Part shown: piece by piece, positions 9,360 to 17,504 of the stretch
Position numbering within the stretch: the stretch's first letter is position 1
How the letters are laid out: each line of letters starts with the position of its first letter
Assembly: GCA_905236935.1 (NCBI GenBank)
Contig: CAJOQL010000034.1
Location: 1 to 36,139 of the forward strand
From: an uncultured Bacilli bacterium
GTDB lineage: Bacteria > Bacillota_I > Bacilli_A > RF39 > UBA660
Length of the DNA: 36,139 nucleotides
Direction of reading: 5' to 3'
Notes under the pieces: model-generated
Told to the model about the DNA's origin: nothing
What the model saw: the letters and a program-made list of their open reading frames with translations, nothing else
Databases searched by the model: none
Program-made: the position numbers and the translations under genes

Positions 9360-11084
9360 ATGACTATTATACCGAATGAGGAAATTAATCAAATAAGAAA
9401 TAATAGTAATATAGTTGATATTATATCATCTTATATAAATTTAGAACCACATGGTAAAAATTTTTTTGGAGTTTGTCCTTTTCATGATGATCATAAACCA
9501 AGTATGAGTGTATCGGAAGAAAAGCAAATTTATACTTGCTTTGTATGTGGGAACTCTGGTAATGTTTTTACTTTTGTACAGAACTATGAAAACGTTGACT
9601 TTGTAACTGCTGTAAAAATAGTAGCTGATAAAATAGGATATAATCTTAAAGTTGATACAAATGCAAATAATCCTAATAAAAATAGTTATGAATTATTAGA
9701 ACTTGCTAATAAATATTTCATAAATAATTTAAATAGTAGTGCTGGCTTAGCAGCTAAAGATTATTTGATAAAGGTGCGAAAACTTGATGAGAAAACTATA
9801 GATGAATTTAAAATAGGACTTGCTTTAGCAGATAATAACTTAAATAAATTATTAGAAAGTAAAGGTTATACTGAAAAAGAAATAGTTAATTTAAGTCTAG
9901 CTAATAAAACTGATAGAGGTTTACTTGATTTATTTAGAAATCGAATTACTTTTCCTATAAATGATGAAAGAGGTAACGTTGTAGCGTTTTCTGCTCGTAT
10001 ATTTAATGGTGAAGATTCTAGTAAGTATATAAATTCTAAAGAAAGTAATATATTTAAAAAAGGAAATATTCTATTTAATTATGATAAGGCTCGCAATGAA
10101 GTTAGTAAAACTAAATCTATAATTGTTTGTGAAGGACAAATGGATGCTATAAGAATATATGCTTCTGGAATAAAAAATGTTTGTGCAACATTAGGAACAT
10201 CTTTAACTAAAGAACATCTATCTCTTTTAAAAAAGCTAAATTCTAAAATTATTTTAATGTTAGATAATGATGATGCTGGAGAAAAGAATACTCTTACAAA
10301 TGGTGAAGCAATGGTAAATGCTGGTTTAGATGTTTTAGTTGTTAGATTATCTGGTGAGAAGGATCCAGATTCTTATATTTTAAAATACGGAGTAGATGCT
10401 TTTAATGATAATATAAAAAATGCAATTAGTTATTTTGATTTTAAAATAGGATATTTAAAGAAAAATCGAAATCTTAAGAAAAGTGATGAACTTGCTGATT
10501 ATATTAATAAAATAATTGATGAACTTAATAAGAGTGATGATGAAATATTAAAGGCAGTAACTATAAATAAACTTTCAGAAGAATATGATATAGATAAAAT
10601 GCTTTTAGAGGCAAAACTAATTAAAAAAGAACCTATTGTTAAAACCCCTAAAGTAATAAAGCCTAAACAAAAGAAAAATAAATATGAAAAAACTGCTGAG
10701 ACGATATTATATATTATGATGAATGATTCAAAATATATAAAGAGATATCAAAAGGAACTTAATTATTTTCCAGATAAAATTTATACTAATATAGCAAATG
10801 ATATTTTAGCATTTAAGGAAATTAATGGTGAATTTAATATTGCAGATTTTCTAACATATGTGGAAAGTTTTAGTTATAAAGATCGAATTTTAGAAATAAT
10901 TAATCAAAATGCTGATTTTGAAAAATTAGAAATTGACTTTGATAATTTTTTAAGTATAATACGTAATTGGATTAATGAAAAACAAATAGAAAAGTTAAAA
11001 GATGAACTTAAAAATGAAAATGATATTAAAAGAAAAGAAGAATTAAATGATTTAATAATTAAATTGAAAAGAGGTAATGAGTAA
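9360..11084 (+). CDS. dnaG: DNA primase DnaG
   Basis: This primase synthesises RNA primers for the replication fork and works with the replicative helicase. The 574-aa protein starts with a CHC2 zinc finger, with ligands C39, H42, C60 and C63 ([11 protein letters not shown] ... YTCFVCG). The TOPRIM catalytic core follows, with Glu259 in CEGQMD and Asp303/Asp305 in MLDNDDAG, which bind the catalytic metals. The C-terminal part after about residue 430 is Lys/Glu-rich and helical, as expected for the helicase-interaction domain. SD GAGGGTG at 9346-9352 fits ATG 9360. The stop TAA shares its last A with the rpoD start (TAATG), so the two are translationally coupled in the classic macromolecular-synthesis operon. 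Confidence 0.96.
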   Translation: MTIIPNEEINQIRNNSNIVDIISSYINLEPHGKNFFGVCPFHDDHKPSMSVSEEKQIYTCFVCGNSGNVFTFVQNYENVDFVTAVKIVADKIGYNLKVDTNANNPNKNSYELLELANKYFINNLNSSAGLAAKDYLIKVRKLDEKTIDEFKIGLALADNNLNKLLESKGYTEKEIVNLSLANKTDRGLLDLFRNRITFPINDERGNVVAFSARIFNGEDSSKYINSKESNIFKKGNILFNYDKARNEVSKTKSIIVCEGQMDAIRIYASGIKNVCATLGTSLTKEHLSLLKKLNSKIILMLDNDDAGEKNTLTNGEAMVNAGLDVLVVRLSGEKDPDSYILKYGVDAFNDNIKNAISYFDFKIGYLKKNRNLKKSDELADYINKIIDELNKSDDEILKAVTINKLSEEYDIDKMLLEAKLIKKEPIVKTPKVIKPKQKKNKYEKTAETILYIMMNDSKYIKRYQKELNYFPDKIYTNIANDILAFKEINGEFNIADFLTYVESFSYKDRILEIINQNADFEKLEIDFDNFLSIIRNWINEKQIEKLKDELKNENDIKRKEELNDLIIKLKRGNE

Positions 11085-12190
11085 TGGCAAAAGCTGTTAA
11101 AGAAATTAAAACATTTGAAGAAAGAAAAAATGAACTAATTGAATTAGGTAAAAAAGAAGGATATATTACATTTGAACAATTAGCTGAAAGTTTAAAGGGA
11201 TTAGATATTGATAGTGATGCATTAGATGATTTATATAATGCTTTAATGGAAAATGGAATTGCTGTTTTATCTAGTGAGAGTGATGGTAATGCTGAAGGCG
11301 GAAAAATAAAAGAAGAAGAAGTTGTTGTATTAAATGATGAAGATTTAACTAAAGATATTAATATTAATGATCCTGTTAGAATGTATTTAAAAGAAATAGG
11401 ACGTATTAGTTTGCTTAGTCCTGAAGAAGAAATGAATTTATCTGTTAGGGTTGCAAATGGTGATGAAGAAGCTAAAAATATTTTAGCTGAAAGTAATTTA
11501 CGTTTAGTTGTATCTATTGCTAAAAGGTATGTTGGTCGTGGATTATTATTTTTAGATCTTATTCAAGAAGGTAATATCGGACTTATGAAAGCAGTTGAAA
11601 AATTTGATTATGATAAAGGCTATAAATTTTCAACTTATGCTACATGGTGGATTAGACAAGCAATTACTCGTGCTTTAGCAGATCAAGCAAGAACAATTAG
11701 AGTTCCTGTTCATATGGTAGAAACTATTAATAAAATGGCTAGAATTCAAAGACAACTTACTTTAGAGTTAAATCGTGAACCTAGTGAAGAAGAAATTGCT
11801 AAAAAAATGGGTATTTCTGTTGATAAGGTGCGTGAGGTAATTAAAATTAGTCAAGATCCAGTATCTTTAGAAACGCCAATAGGTGAGGAAGATGATTCTC
11901 ATTTAGGAGATTTTGTACCTGATGAAAGAGCACTTACACCTATGGAATATGCTACTAATGAAATTTTAAAAGAAGAAATAAAGAGTGTACTTGCAACATT
12001 ACAACCTCGTGAACAACAAGTTTTAGAATTACGTTTTGGTCTTATAGATGGTACTAGTTATACTTTAGAAGAAGTTGGTAAGAGATTTAATGTAACTCGT
12101 GAGAGAATTAGACAAATTGAAGCAAAGGCTTTAAGAAAATTACGTCATCCTTCTCGTGCTAAAAAATTAAAAGACTTTATGGAGGATTAA
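11084..12190 (+). CDS. rpoD: Housekeeping RNA polymerase sigma factor (SigA/RpoD)
   Basis: This 368-aa primary sigma factor directs core RNA polymerase to -35/-10 promoters. It has a short acidic N-terminal region 1.1, region 1.2 ([21 protein letters not shown]), and region 2 with [15 protein letters not shown] and the -10-binding, melting segment [17 protein letters not shown]. Region 3 follows, then region 4.2 with [20 protein letters not shown] for -35 recognition. Length and composition match SigA of small Firmicutes. The region 2.4 and 4.2 residues agree with the TATAAT and TTGACA-like boxes seen across this window. It overlaps dnaG by 1 nt and trmK by 1 nt. Confidence 0.97.
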   Translation: MAKAVKEIKTFEERKNELIELGKKEGYITFEQLAESLKGLDIDSDALDDLYNALMENGIAVLSSESDGNAEGGKIKEEEVVVLNDEDLTKDININDPVRMYLKEIGRISLLSPEEEMNLSVRVANGDEEAKNILAESNLRLVVSIAKRYVGRGLLFLDLIQEGNIGLMKAVEKFDYDKGYKFSTYATWWIRQAITRALADQARTIRVPVHMVETINKMARIQRQLTLELNREPSEEEIAKKMGISVDKVREVIKISQDPVSLETPIGEEDDSHLGDFVPDERALTPMEYATNEILKEEIKSVLATLQPREQQVLELRFGLIDGTSYTLEEVGKRFNVTRERIRQIEAKALRKLRHPSRAKKLKDFMED

Positions 12191-12840
12191 TGCAAATTAG
12201 CAAAAGGCTAAAATCTATAGCTAGTTTAGTTGCTAGTGAAGATGTTATCGCTGATATTGGTTGTGATCATGCTCTTTTAGATATTTATTTAATTCAAAAT
12301 AATATTGTACCTAAGGTATTAATTAGTGATATAAATATGCAGGCCTTAGATAGTGGTATTAAAAATGTTAAAAAATATCATTTGGAAGATTATATTATTC
12401 CTAAACTTGGAAATGGAATTGAAACTATAACGGAAGATATTAATACTTTAATTATTAGTGGAATGGGTTCATCAACGATTAATAAAATTTTAAATCATAA
12501 AAATATTTCACAGATTAATAAGTTAATAATACAATCTAATAATGATTATTATTTGCTTAGAAAAAGTATTTGCTCTAAAGGATTTTATATTAGCCATGAA
12601 AGTGCTATTTTTGATAAAGGAAAGTATTATATTAATATAGTATTTTTAAGAGGTTACAAAAAATATACATTTAAGCAGCTATTTTATGGGCCATTGTTAA
12701 TTCAAGGCAATAAAGAATATTTTGAATATTTATATAATAAAAATGTTAGTATTTTAAATCGCATTCCCAGATATAAAATTATTAAAAGATTATCGGTTAA
12801 AAAAGAAAATTTTTTATTAAAAAAATTAAAAAGGAAATAG
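12190..12840 (+). CDS. trmK: tRNA (adenine(22)-N1)-methyltransferase TrmK
   Basis: TrmK transfers a methyl group from SAM to N1 of A22 in tRNA D-arms. The 216-aa protein carries a Rossmann SAM motif (VIADIGCDHALLDIYL, about residues 20-35), the acidic loop LISDINMQAL, and the LIISGMGSSTI segment typical of the TrmK/YqfN family. The C-terminal third is helical and Lys-rich. It sits directly after rpoD, as in Bacillus, where trmK follows sigA, and its ATG shares an A with the rpoD stop. The usual next gene in Bacillus, a NIF3-family protein, is absent here; a peptidase gene follows instead. Confidence 0.9.
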   Translation: MQISKRLKSIASLVASEDVIADIGCDHALLDIYLIQNNIVPKVLISDINMQALDSGIKNVKKYHLEDYIIPKLGNGIETITEDINTLIISGMGSSTINKILNHKNISQINKLIIQSNNDYYLLRKSICSKGFYISHESAIFDKGKYYINIVFLRGYKKYTFKQLFYGPLLIQGNKEYFEYLYNKNVSILNRIPRYKIIKRLSVKKENFLLKKLKRK

Positions 12841-12857
12841 GATTATATTTCTTTTTT

Positions 12858-12866
12858 TGATATAAT
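12858..12866 (+). promoter_or_regulatory. Extended -10 promoter of the NlpC/P60 gene
   Basis: TGATATAAT (TG-n-TATAAT) lies 29 nt before the start codon at 12895. No clear -35 is present. Transcription would begin near 12873, so the peptidase is probably transcribed apart from dnaG-rpoD-trmK. Confidence 0.5.
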
Positions 12867-12894
12867 AGAAAAGAATAAGAAATGTGGGATTTAA

Positions 12895-14289
12895 ATGACA
12901 AAACTAGATAAATGGTTATTTGGAATATTTTTATTATTTTTGTTATTATTTACAGTGTATAATGGATCTAAAGATTATTTTATTTTTAATAATATTGATG
13001 TTGTAAATATTAAACTAACTAAATACGATAAAGAATCTAATATTATGAGGATTAAAATTACTAAGAAGAATAATTATTTAAATAAGAATTTTTCATGTAT
13101 AGCTGAGTATGAAAATGAAAAAATAGAAGTAATTGGTATAGATAATACTTGTATGTTTGATTTAGAAAAGAATAATAATTATAGTTTGTATTTAGTTAAT
13201 TCTACTGGGATAAAGAGTAATATTTATGAACTTAGCAATATAGTTAATAATGTTTTAGATTTTAAATTTGCTAGTGAAATGTTGTATATGGCAGTTGGTG
13301 AGGAAGATGTAATTAACTTTTATGATATAGTTATTGATAATAAAAAAATAGATTATAATTTTAAAAGTGAAGATGAAAGTATTGCTAAAGTAGAAAATAA
13401 TAAAGTTATTGGATTATCTAAAGGAGAAACTTATATTTATTCTGATAAAACACAAGAAAAACTTAAAATTAAAGTTACAGATTTAATTACAAAACCTTAT
13501 GCTACTAAAGATAAAAAAGAACTTTTACCATGTAATGCTTATAGCGAAGAAGAAGCTAAAGAGTTGGATGAAATATTAGAGTATAAAATAAATAATGCTG
13601 GTTATCAAACTAGAGCTGGTGCAGTTGCTGCGGCTAGATTTTTAACATTAGAGTTTCAGTATCGCGTTCCATATTATTATGAAAATGGACGTGTTAAATA
13701 TGAGAATAAATCATGTAATATGACTAATATTAATAGGTTTATAGTAGATGGTGAAGGTAGATATTATCATAAAGGTTTATATTTGGCTGATAGTAAAAAA
13801 GAAAATATTTCGTCTTCTAAAGAAGGACCAGCCATATGGGGATGTAAAATTAGAAATTTAGAAGATAAAAAAGAATATGGATATATTCCAGGTGCTTTAA
13901 TGCCAAATGGGTTAGATTGTTCGGGGTTTGTAACTTGGTCACTAAAAAATGCTGGATTTGAGCCTGGGGATGTTGGAGCAGGAGAAGATCCAGGAAGAGA
14001 CTGCCAATGTACTGATTTAGGAGAGTTTGTTCCTTTAAATAATAGTTTATTAGATTCTGGTAAAGTAAAAGCTGGTGATTTAATAAATTGGTGGGGACAT
14101 ATTGCAATGATAATTGGAATTGATAAAGATACGGATACCTATTATATTGCTGAGAGTTTATCTTATATTGGTGGGGTAAGAGCAATGATTTATACTAAAA
14201 AAGAACTTCTTAATACTTTTAAATATGTAGTTTTAATGGATAGTTTTTATCAAAAAGATGGTAATTATAGTATTATGTGGAAGAAGTAG
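12895..14289 (+). CDS. Membrane-anchored NlpC/P60-type peptidase with Ig-like domain
   Basis: This 464-aa protein begins with a short basic N-terminus and one hydrophobic helix (about residues 7-22), a signal anchor that places the rest outside the cell. A beta-rich stretch follows, with a BIG2-like unit at about residues 145-200 (DESIAKVENNKVIGLSKGET resembles the Ig-like consensus). The C-terminal domain is NlpC/P60-like: catalytic Cys342 in GLDCSGFVTW, catalytic His402 in WWGHIAMIIG, and a polar residue near 418 (IAES). Such enzymes usually cut peptidoglycan stem peptides, so a role in wall remodelling or division is likely. An insert between the Ig-like unit and the Cys motif is rich in Tyr and has paired Cys residues. 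The SD is weak (GTGGGA). A hairpin terminator starts on the stop codon. Confidence 0.82.
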   Translation: MTKLDKWLFGIFLLFLLLFTVYNGSKDYFIFNNIDVVNIKLTKYDKESNIMRIKITKKNNYLNKNFSCIAEYENEKIEVIGIDNTCMFDLEKNNNYSLYLVNSTGIKSNIYELSNIVNNVLDFKFASEMLYMAVGEEDVINFYDIVIDNKKIDYNFKSEDESIAKVENNKVIGLSKGETYIYSDKTQEKLKIKVTDLITKPYATKDKKELLPCNAYSEEEAKELDEILEYKINNAGYQTRAGAVAAARFLTLEFQYRVPYYYENGRVKYENKSCNMTNINRFIVDGEGRYYHKGLYLADSKKENISSSKEGPAIWGCKIRNLEDKKEYGYIPGALMPNGLDCSGFVTWSLKNAGFEPGDVGAGEDPGRDCQCTDLGEFVPLNNSLLDSGKVKAGDLINWWGHIAMIIGIDKDTDTYYIAESLSYIGGVRAMIYTKKELLNTFKYVVLMDSFYQKDGNYSIMWKK

Positions 14290-14321
14290 AGTTAGATATT
14301 AATTAGTCTAATTCTTTTTTT
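14289..14321 (+). terminator. Intrinsic terminator after the NlpC/P60 gene
   Basis: GAGTTAGA (14289-14296) pairs with TCTAATTC (14307-14314, one G-U), followed by seven T residues (14315-14321). The stem begins on the last base of the stop codon. Confidence 0.85.
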
Positions 14322-14331
14322 AGGAAAATAA

Positions 14332-14354
14332 AAAGCTAAGTAAAACTTAACTTT
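14332..14354 (-). terminator. Intrinsic terminator of the 37-aa membrane protein gene
   Basis: Read on the minus strand, AAAGTTAAGT pairs over 10 positions (one G-U) with ACTTAGCTTT around a TTT loop, followed by a T-rich tract. It overlaps the stop codon of the small minus-strand gene and supports that gene being real. Confidence 0.75.
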
Positions 14355-14466
14355 ATCTAAATAAATAATAAATTAAAGTACCTACAAAACTACCTACCAT
14401 AGATATTATAAATATCCAAATAAGTATTTTGGCACCCATACTTTTCTTTTTAGCACGATAAGCCAT
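14353..14466 (-). CDS. Small single-pass membrane protein (37 aa)
   Basis: This short gene encodes a basic N-terminus (MAYRAKKKSMGAK) followed by one hydrophobic helix (about residues 14-34) and a final Arg. It resembles the DUF4044-type small Firmicutes membrane proteins in length and in its Lys-rich head plus single helix, but I cannot confirm the family. Support for its being real: a strong SD (GGAAGGTG, 14472-14479) at proper spacing, a TATAAT on the minus strand at 14502-14497, and a 10-bp terminator hairpin at the stop codon. It is divergent from the SpoIIM-like gene and convergent with the NlpC/P60 gene. Topology by the positive-inside rule: N-in, C-out. Confidence 0.75.
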   Translation of the reverse strand: MAYRAKKKSMGAKILIWIFIISMVGSFVGTLIYYLFR

Positions 14467-14555
14467 TTTATCACCTTCCATACAACTAGTAATTTAATTA
14501 TACAAAATTATTCATAAAAATAAAAGACCAATAATATGTTTTAGTAGGTGAAAAT

Positions 14556-15131
14556 ATGAAATATAGATGGATTCGTAGTAATATTAACACTTTAAGATTT
14601 ATTTTATCATTAGCAATTGTATCAGTAATAGTGGGAATAATTTTATATAATAATCAAGCACTAGAACTTAAAAATAGTATAATTCAAGAGCTAGGAAATA
14701 TAAATAATCAAATATCATCTACTAATCAAAATAATATATTATTTCATTTAGCTATTTTATCAATTTTAACAGTTTTATCTTTAATAATTATTGGGAGTCC
14801 TATTACTATTGCTTATTATTTTTATGAATTTGTATCTATAGGATTTTTATTATCTTCAATGTTTAGTTATAAGAAATTAAATGGATTATTATTTGGAAGT
14901 ATTTTTGTTATTTTTAATAAAATGCTTTTTTTAATCCTTTTAAGCTATTTTTTAATTAATATGATAAATTATACTAAGAAATATATAAAAGGGCTTAAAT
15001 TAAGTAAAAAAGACTTAATTATTAATTATTTGTATAAATGTTTTTTTGTAATTTTAACTGTTTTAATAAATGATGTAATTATTTATTATTTAGGTAATAA
15101 ATTAACTAGTATATTTCTTTTTCTTTTGTAG
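14556..15131 (+). CDS. SpoIIM-like multi-pass membrane protein
   Basis: This 191-aa protein has about five hydrophobic segments (residues about 15-33, 62-85, 90-102, 105-140 and 158-190). The N-terminal helix followed by a long polar loop, and the middle motif YYFYEFVSIGFLLSS, look like the SpoIIM (stage II sporulation protein M) family, which in spore formers acts with SpoIID and SpoIIP in engulfment. The match rests on topology and local pattern only. No SpoIID or SpoIIP is in the window, and the family also occurs in non-spore-formers, where its role is unclear. It starts with SD AGGTG 6 nt before ATG. The promoter of the next gene overlaps its stop codon. Confidence 0.5.
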   Translation: MKYRWIRSNINTLRFILSLAIVSVIVGIILYNNQALELKNSIIQELGNINNQISSTNQNNILFHLAILSILTVLSLIIIGSPITIAYYFYEFVSIGFLLSSMFSYKKLNGLLFGSIFVIFNKMLFLILLSYFLINMINYTKKYIKGLKLSKKDLIINYLYKCFFVILTVLINDVIIYYLGNKLTSIFLFLL

Positions 15132-15133
15132 AA

Positions 15134-15142
15134 TGATATAAT
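15134..15142 (+). promoter_or_regulatory. Extended -10 promoter of the Fic-family gene
   Basis: TGATATAAT (TG-n-TATAAT) begins 3 nt after the SpoIIM-like stop and 34 nt before ATG 15168. The -35 position holds only TTTCTT. The same TGATATAAT string occurs upstream of the NlpC/P60 gene. Confidence 0.5.
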
Positions 15143-15167
15143 ACAAATATAAAAGTTGGTGGCAATT

Positions 15168-15818
15168 ATGAAAAATAAATATCAAATGAGTGTGGAAGAT
15201 AATATATTTTTTGCTAAGAGAAAATTAGTTGATAATATATATAAAAGTGCAAATTTAGAAGGTATTGCAGTTACATTTGAAGATACTTATTCATTTCTTA
15301 ATAATGTAAATACTGGTAATATTTCAATAGATGATATGTTAAAATTAAAAGGATTAAAAGATGCCTGGGAATATGTGCTTAATACTGTAAATGATGAATT
15401 AACTATTGATTATATTAAGAAAATTCATTTTGAAATATGTAAAGGCCAAAATATATATCCTTTAGGTGAATTCAGAGATAAAGGAGTAGGTATTACTGGA
15501 ACTTCTTGGAGGCCAAAACTTCCTGAAGAATGTGATTATACTATTGAATTAGAAGAAATTCTTAAAAATCATAATGAATTAGATAGATGTATAGATATTT
15601 TTTGTTGGATACAAAGAAGTCAAATGTTTTTGGATGGCAATAAAAGAGTTGCTAATTTAGTTGCTAATAAGGAAATGATTAAAAATGGTCAAGGAATAAT
15701 ATCTATTCCTGTTGAACTTATAGGAGAATATTTTACAAGATTGATACATTATTATGAAACAAATGATAATAGTGAATTAAAAAAATGGCTATATGAGAAT
15801 GCAGTTGATGGTATTTAA
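15168..15818 (+). CDS. Fic-fold protein with Gln in place of catalytic His
   Basis: Fic proteins transfer AMP or other nucleotide groups to hydroxyl residues of target proteins. This 216-aa protein has the Fic core: GEFRDKGVGI (flap region) and the motif region SQMFLDGNKRVANLVAN. Compared with the canonical H-P-F-x-D/E-G-N-x-R, the catalytic His is Gln (Q152) while F154, D156, G157, N158 and R160 remain. Near the N-terminus, SANLEG (S27-G32) matches the inhibitory helix motif (S/T)xxxE(G/N), with Glu31 as the expected inhibitory residue, so it is class II-like. I chose ATG 15168 over the in-frame TTG 15156 because GGTGG lies 5 nt upstream. His-less Fic proteins of this form occur in low-GC Gram-positives; activity without the His is unlikely to be standard AMPylation. 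No antitoxin gene is adjacent. Confidence 0.82.
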   Translation: MKNKYQMSVEDNIFFAKRKLVDNIYKSANLEGIAVTFEDTYSFLNNVNTGNISIDDMLKLKGLKDAWEYVLNTVNDELTIDYIKKIHFEICKGQNIYPLGEFRDKGVGITGTSWRPKLPEECDYTIELEEILKNHNELDRCIDIFCWIQRSQMFLDGNKRVANLVANKEMIKNGQGIISIPVELIGEYFTRLIHYYETNDNSELKKWLYENAVDGI

Positions 15819-16197
15819 TAAATTTTTTGCTAGTATTGACTTATAAAATATAATTAGAGAAAAGTTTTATAGAACCATATTTTATATATTTAACTAAATA
15901 ACAAGTAATTACTTTAATAAAAAAATTAAAGAAATGAAAAATGATGATCCATATTTTAATGATTAATTAGTAAAATCATTTCTAAAATATGCTATTTAAA
16001 AGAGCTAAAGAAATAGCTTTGGAGGATTTAACTAGGAAATCTAAAGATAATACTAATACATATCAAATTCCAACTGATTTTTTAATCATCTATATTGTAA
16101 TTAATATGGAAACAATGGATTATTATATTCCAATTTTACAAGAAACTGAAAAAAGCTATTAGTTCTACTTGCGAACATAAAATATAATTAAGAATAG

Positions 16198-16240
16198 GAT
16201 GAATAAATGTTTACTCAGGTAGACATTATTCATCTTTTTT
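16198..16240 (+). terminator. Strong hairpin with T tract upstream of mnmA
   Basis: A stem of about 16 bp (16198-16214 with 16219-16234, one bulged A and one G-U, loop TCAG) is followed by six T residues. The -10 box of mnmA begins 2 nt later, so this hairpin insulates mnmA from upstream transcription. It is the only strong terminator in the 380 nt after the Fic gene. Confidence 0.85.
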
Positions 16241-16248
16241 GTTATAAT
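16240..16248 (+). promoter_or_regulatory. Extended -10 promoter of mnmA, start codon almost at +1
   Basis: TGTTATAAT (TG-n-TATAAT) ends at 16248. Transcription would begin near 16255, only about 10 nt before ATG 16265, with no Shine-Dalgarno in between. The -35 region is occupied by the upstream terminator stem. Confidence 0.6.
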
Positions 16249-16264
16249 TTACCCTGTGATGTTT

Positions 16265-17371
16265 ATGAAAAAAGTTGTAATTGGTATGAGTGGGGGAGTA
16301 GATTCTTCAGTAGCAGCATATATATTAAAAGAACAAGGCTATGAGGTAATTGGCCTTTTTATGCGTAATTGGGATTCAATGGTTAATTCTGATATAGAAG
16401 GTAATCCTAATTTGAATGAAAATATTTGTCCACAAGAACAGGATTATAATGATGCTTTAGAGGTATGTAAAAAGTTAGATATTTCACTTCACAGAGTTGA
16501 TTTTGTTAAAGAATATTGGGATTATGTATTTACCTATTTTTTAGATGAACTTAAAAAAGGAAGAACACCTAATCCTGATTTAATGTGTAATAAATATATA
16601 AAATTTGATTTATTTATCAAAGAAGCTAAAAAACTTGGTGCTGATTATATAGCAACCGGTCATTATGCTAGAATTGAAGGCAATCGCCTTTTAAGAGCTA
16701 CTGATTTAAATAAAGACCAAACTTATTTTTTAGCACAACTTACTCCTGATCAGCTTAAAGATGTTTTATTTCCAATTGGTGATATGACTAAACCTGAGGT
16801 AAGAAAAATTGCTGAAGAACAAGGACTAGCAACTGCTAAAAAAAAGGATTCGACAGGTATTTGTTTTATTGGAGAACGTAATTATCAAAAGTTCATTTCT
16901 AATTATTTAAAACCAAATCCTGGAGATATTATAGATGTAAGAACAAAGAAAAAAATTGGTACTCATACGGGTTTAATGAATTATACTATTGGTCAAAGAA
17001 GAAATGTTGGTATTTCAGGAAATAAGGATAAGCACTTTGTTGTTGGAAAAGATGTTGAAAAAAATATTTTATATGTAGCATTTGGAGAAGATCCTGAAGA
17101 ATTATATTCTGATGCTTGTTTAATTGATAGTGTTAATTTTATATGCTCATCTAGACATACATTTTGTAGTGCAAAATTTAGATATCGTGGAGAAGATGTT
17201 CCGGTTATTTTAGAATATTTAGAAAATAATGAAATTTTAGTAAAATATCCTGATAAAGCGAAAGCAGTTACCCCAGGTCAAGCATGTGTATTATATTTAG
17301 GTGAACAATGTTTGGGGTCTGGAATTATTAAAACTGTTTATAAGAATGAGAAAAAACTTTGGTATTTATAA
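16265..17371 (+). CDS. mnmA: tRNA-specific 2-thiouridylase MnmA
   Basis: MnmA adenylates U34 of tRNA Lys, Glu and Gln and inserts sulfur to form 2-thiouridine, taking sulfur from a cysteine desulfurase. The 368-aa protein has the PP-loop GMSGGVDSS (residues 7-15), the catalytic cysteines Cys108 (LMCNKYIKF) and Cys200 (GICFIGERNY), matching E. coli Cys102 and Cys199, and the HTGLMNYTIGQRR segment in the central domain. I chose ATG 16265 because family members begin MKKVVIGMSGG; upstream in-frame GTG 16256 and ATG 16259 would add three or two residues. The leader appears only about 10 nt long without an SD. A hairpin terminator follows at 17417. Confidence 0.96.
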   Translation: MKKVVIGMSGGVDSSVAAYILKEQGYEVIGLFMRNWDSMVNSDIEGNPNLNENICPQEQDYNDALEVCKKLDISLHRVDFVKEYWDYVFTYFLDELKKGRTPNPDLMCNKYIKFDLFIKEAKKLGADYIATGHYARIEGNRLLRATDLNKDQTYFLAQLTPDQLKDVLFPIGDMTKPEVRKIAEEQGLATAKKKDSTGICFIGERNYQKFISNYLKPNPGDIIDVRTKKKIGTHTGLMNYTIGQRRNVGISGNKDKHFVVGKDVEKNILYVAFGEDPEELYSDACLIDSVNFICSSRHTFCSAKFRYRGEDVPVILEYLENNEILVKYPDKAKAVTPGQACVLYLGEQCLGSGIIKTVYKNEKKLWYL

Positions 17372-17416
17372 AATAATAAATTCTGAAATTTTATTAGTTA
17401 AATAATAATATACTTT

Positions 17417-17449
17417 AAAATCCAATTTTTTGGATTTTCTTTTTCTTTG
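17417..17449 (+). terminator. Intrinsic terminator of mnmA
   Basis: AAAATCCAA (17417-17425) pairs with TTGGATTTT (17430-17438) around a TTTT loop, giving 9 bp, followed by a T-rich tract interrupted by C. It lies 45 nt after the stop. Confidence 0.85.
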
Positions 17450-17451
17450 TA

Positions 17452-17480
17452 TTGACAAGCAAATGTAAACTTGATAAGAT
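17452..17480 (+). promoter_or_regulatory. Sigma-A-type promoter of the HTH gene
   Basis: A perfect TTGACA (17452-17457) is spaced 17 nt from TAAGAT (17475-17480). This is the best -35 in the window. The spacer carries CAAG...CTTG dyad symmetry (17456-17473) that might serve as an operator, but the half sites are only 4 bp. Confidence 0.65.
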
Positions 17481-17504
17481 TATATTGTAAAGAAGGTAAG
17501 CATA

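Larger units (their letters stand above)
15819..16264. other. Decayed intergenic stretch upstream of mnmA
   Basis: This 446-nt gap has no ORF with a usable ribosome-binding site. Several short frames look protein-like. One, at 15989-16162, reads MLFKRAKEIALEDLT and later YQIPTDFLIIY, ending EKSY, but lacks an SD. Others nearby (KNDDPYFND before a TAA at about 15963-15965, then LVKSFLKYA) are broken by stops, so this may be a remnant of a lost gene that I cannot name. The right end contains a strong terminator hairpin (16198-16240) followed immediately by the mnmA promoter. Confidence 0.4.

Noticed and set aside
13850..14185. Minus-strand 111-codon open frame rich in Leu, Gln and Tyr
   Set aside because: It is the antisense shadow of the NlpC/P60 catalytic domain, with low-complexity composition and no SD.
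15989..16162. 57-codon plus-strand ORF as a functional small gene
   Set aside because: No SD, no promoter close to it, and broken coding-like fragments around it suggest a remnant.
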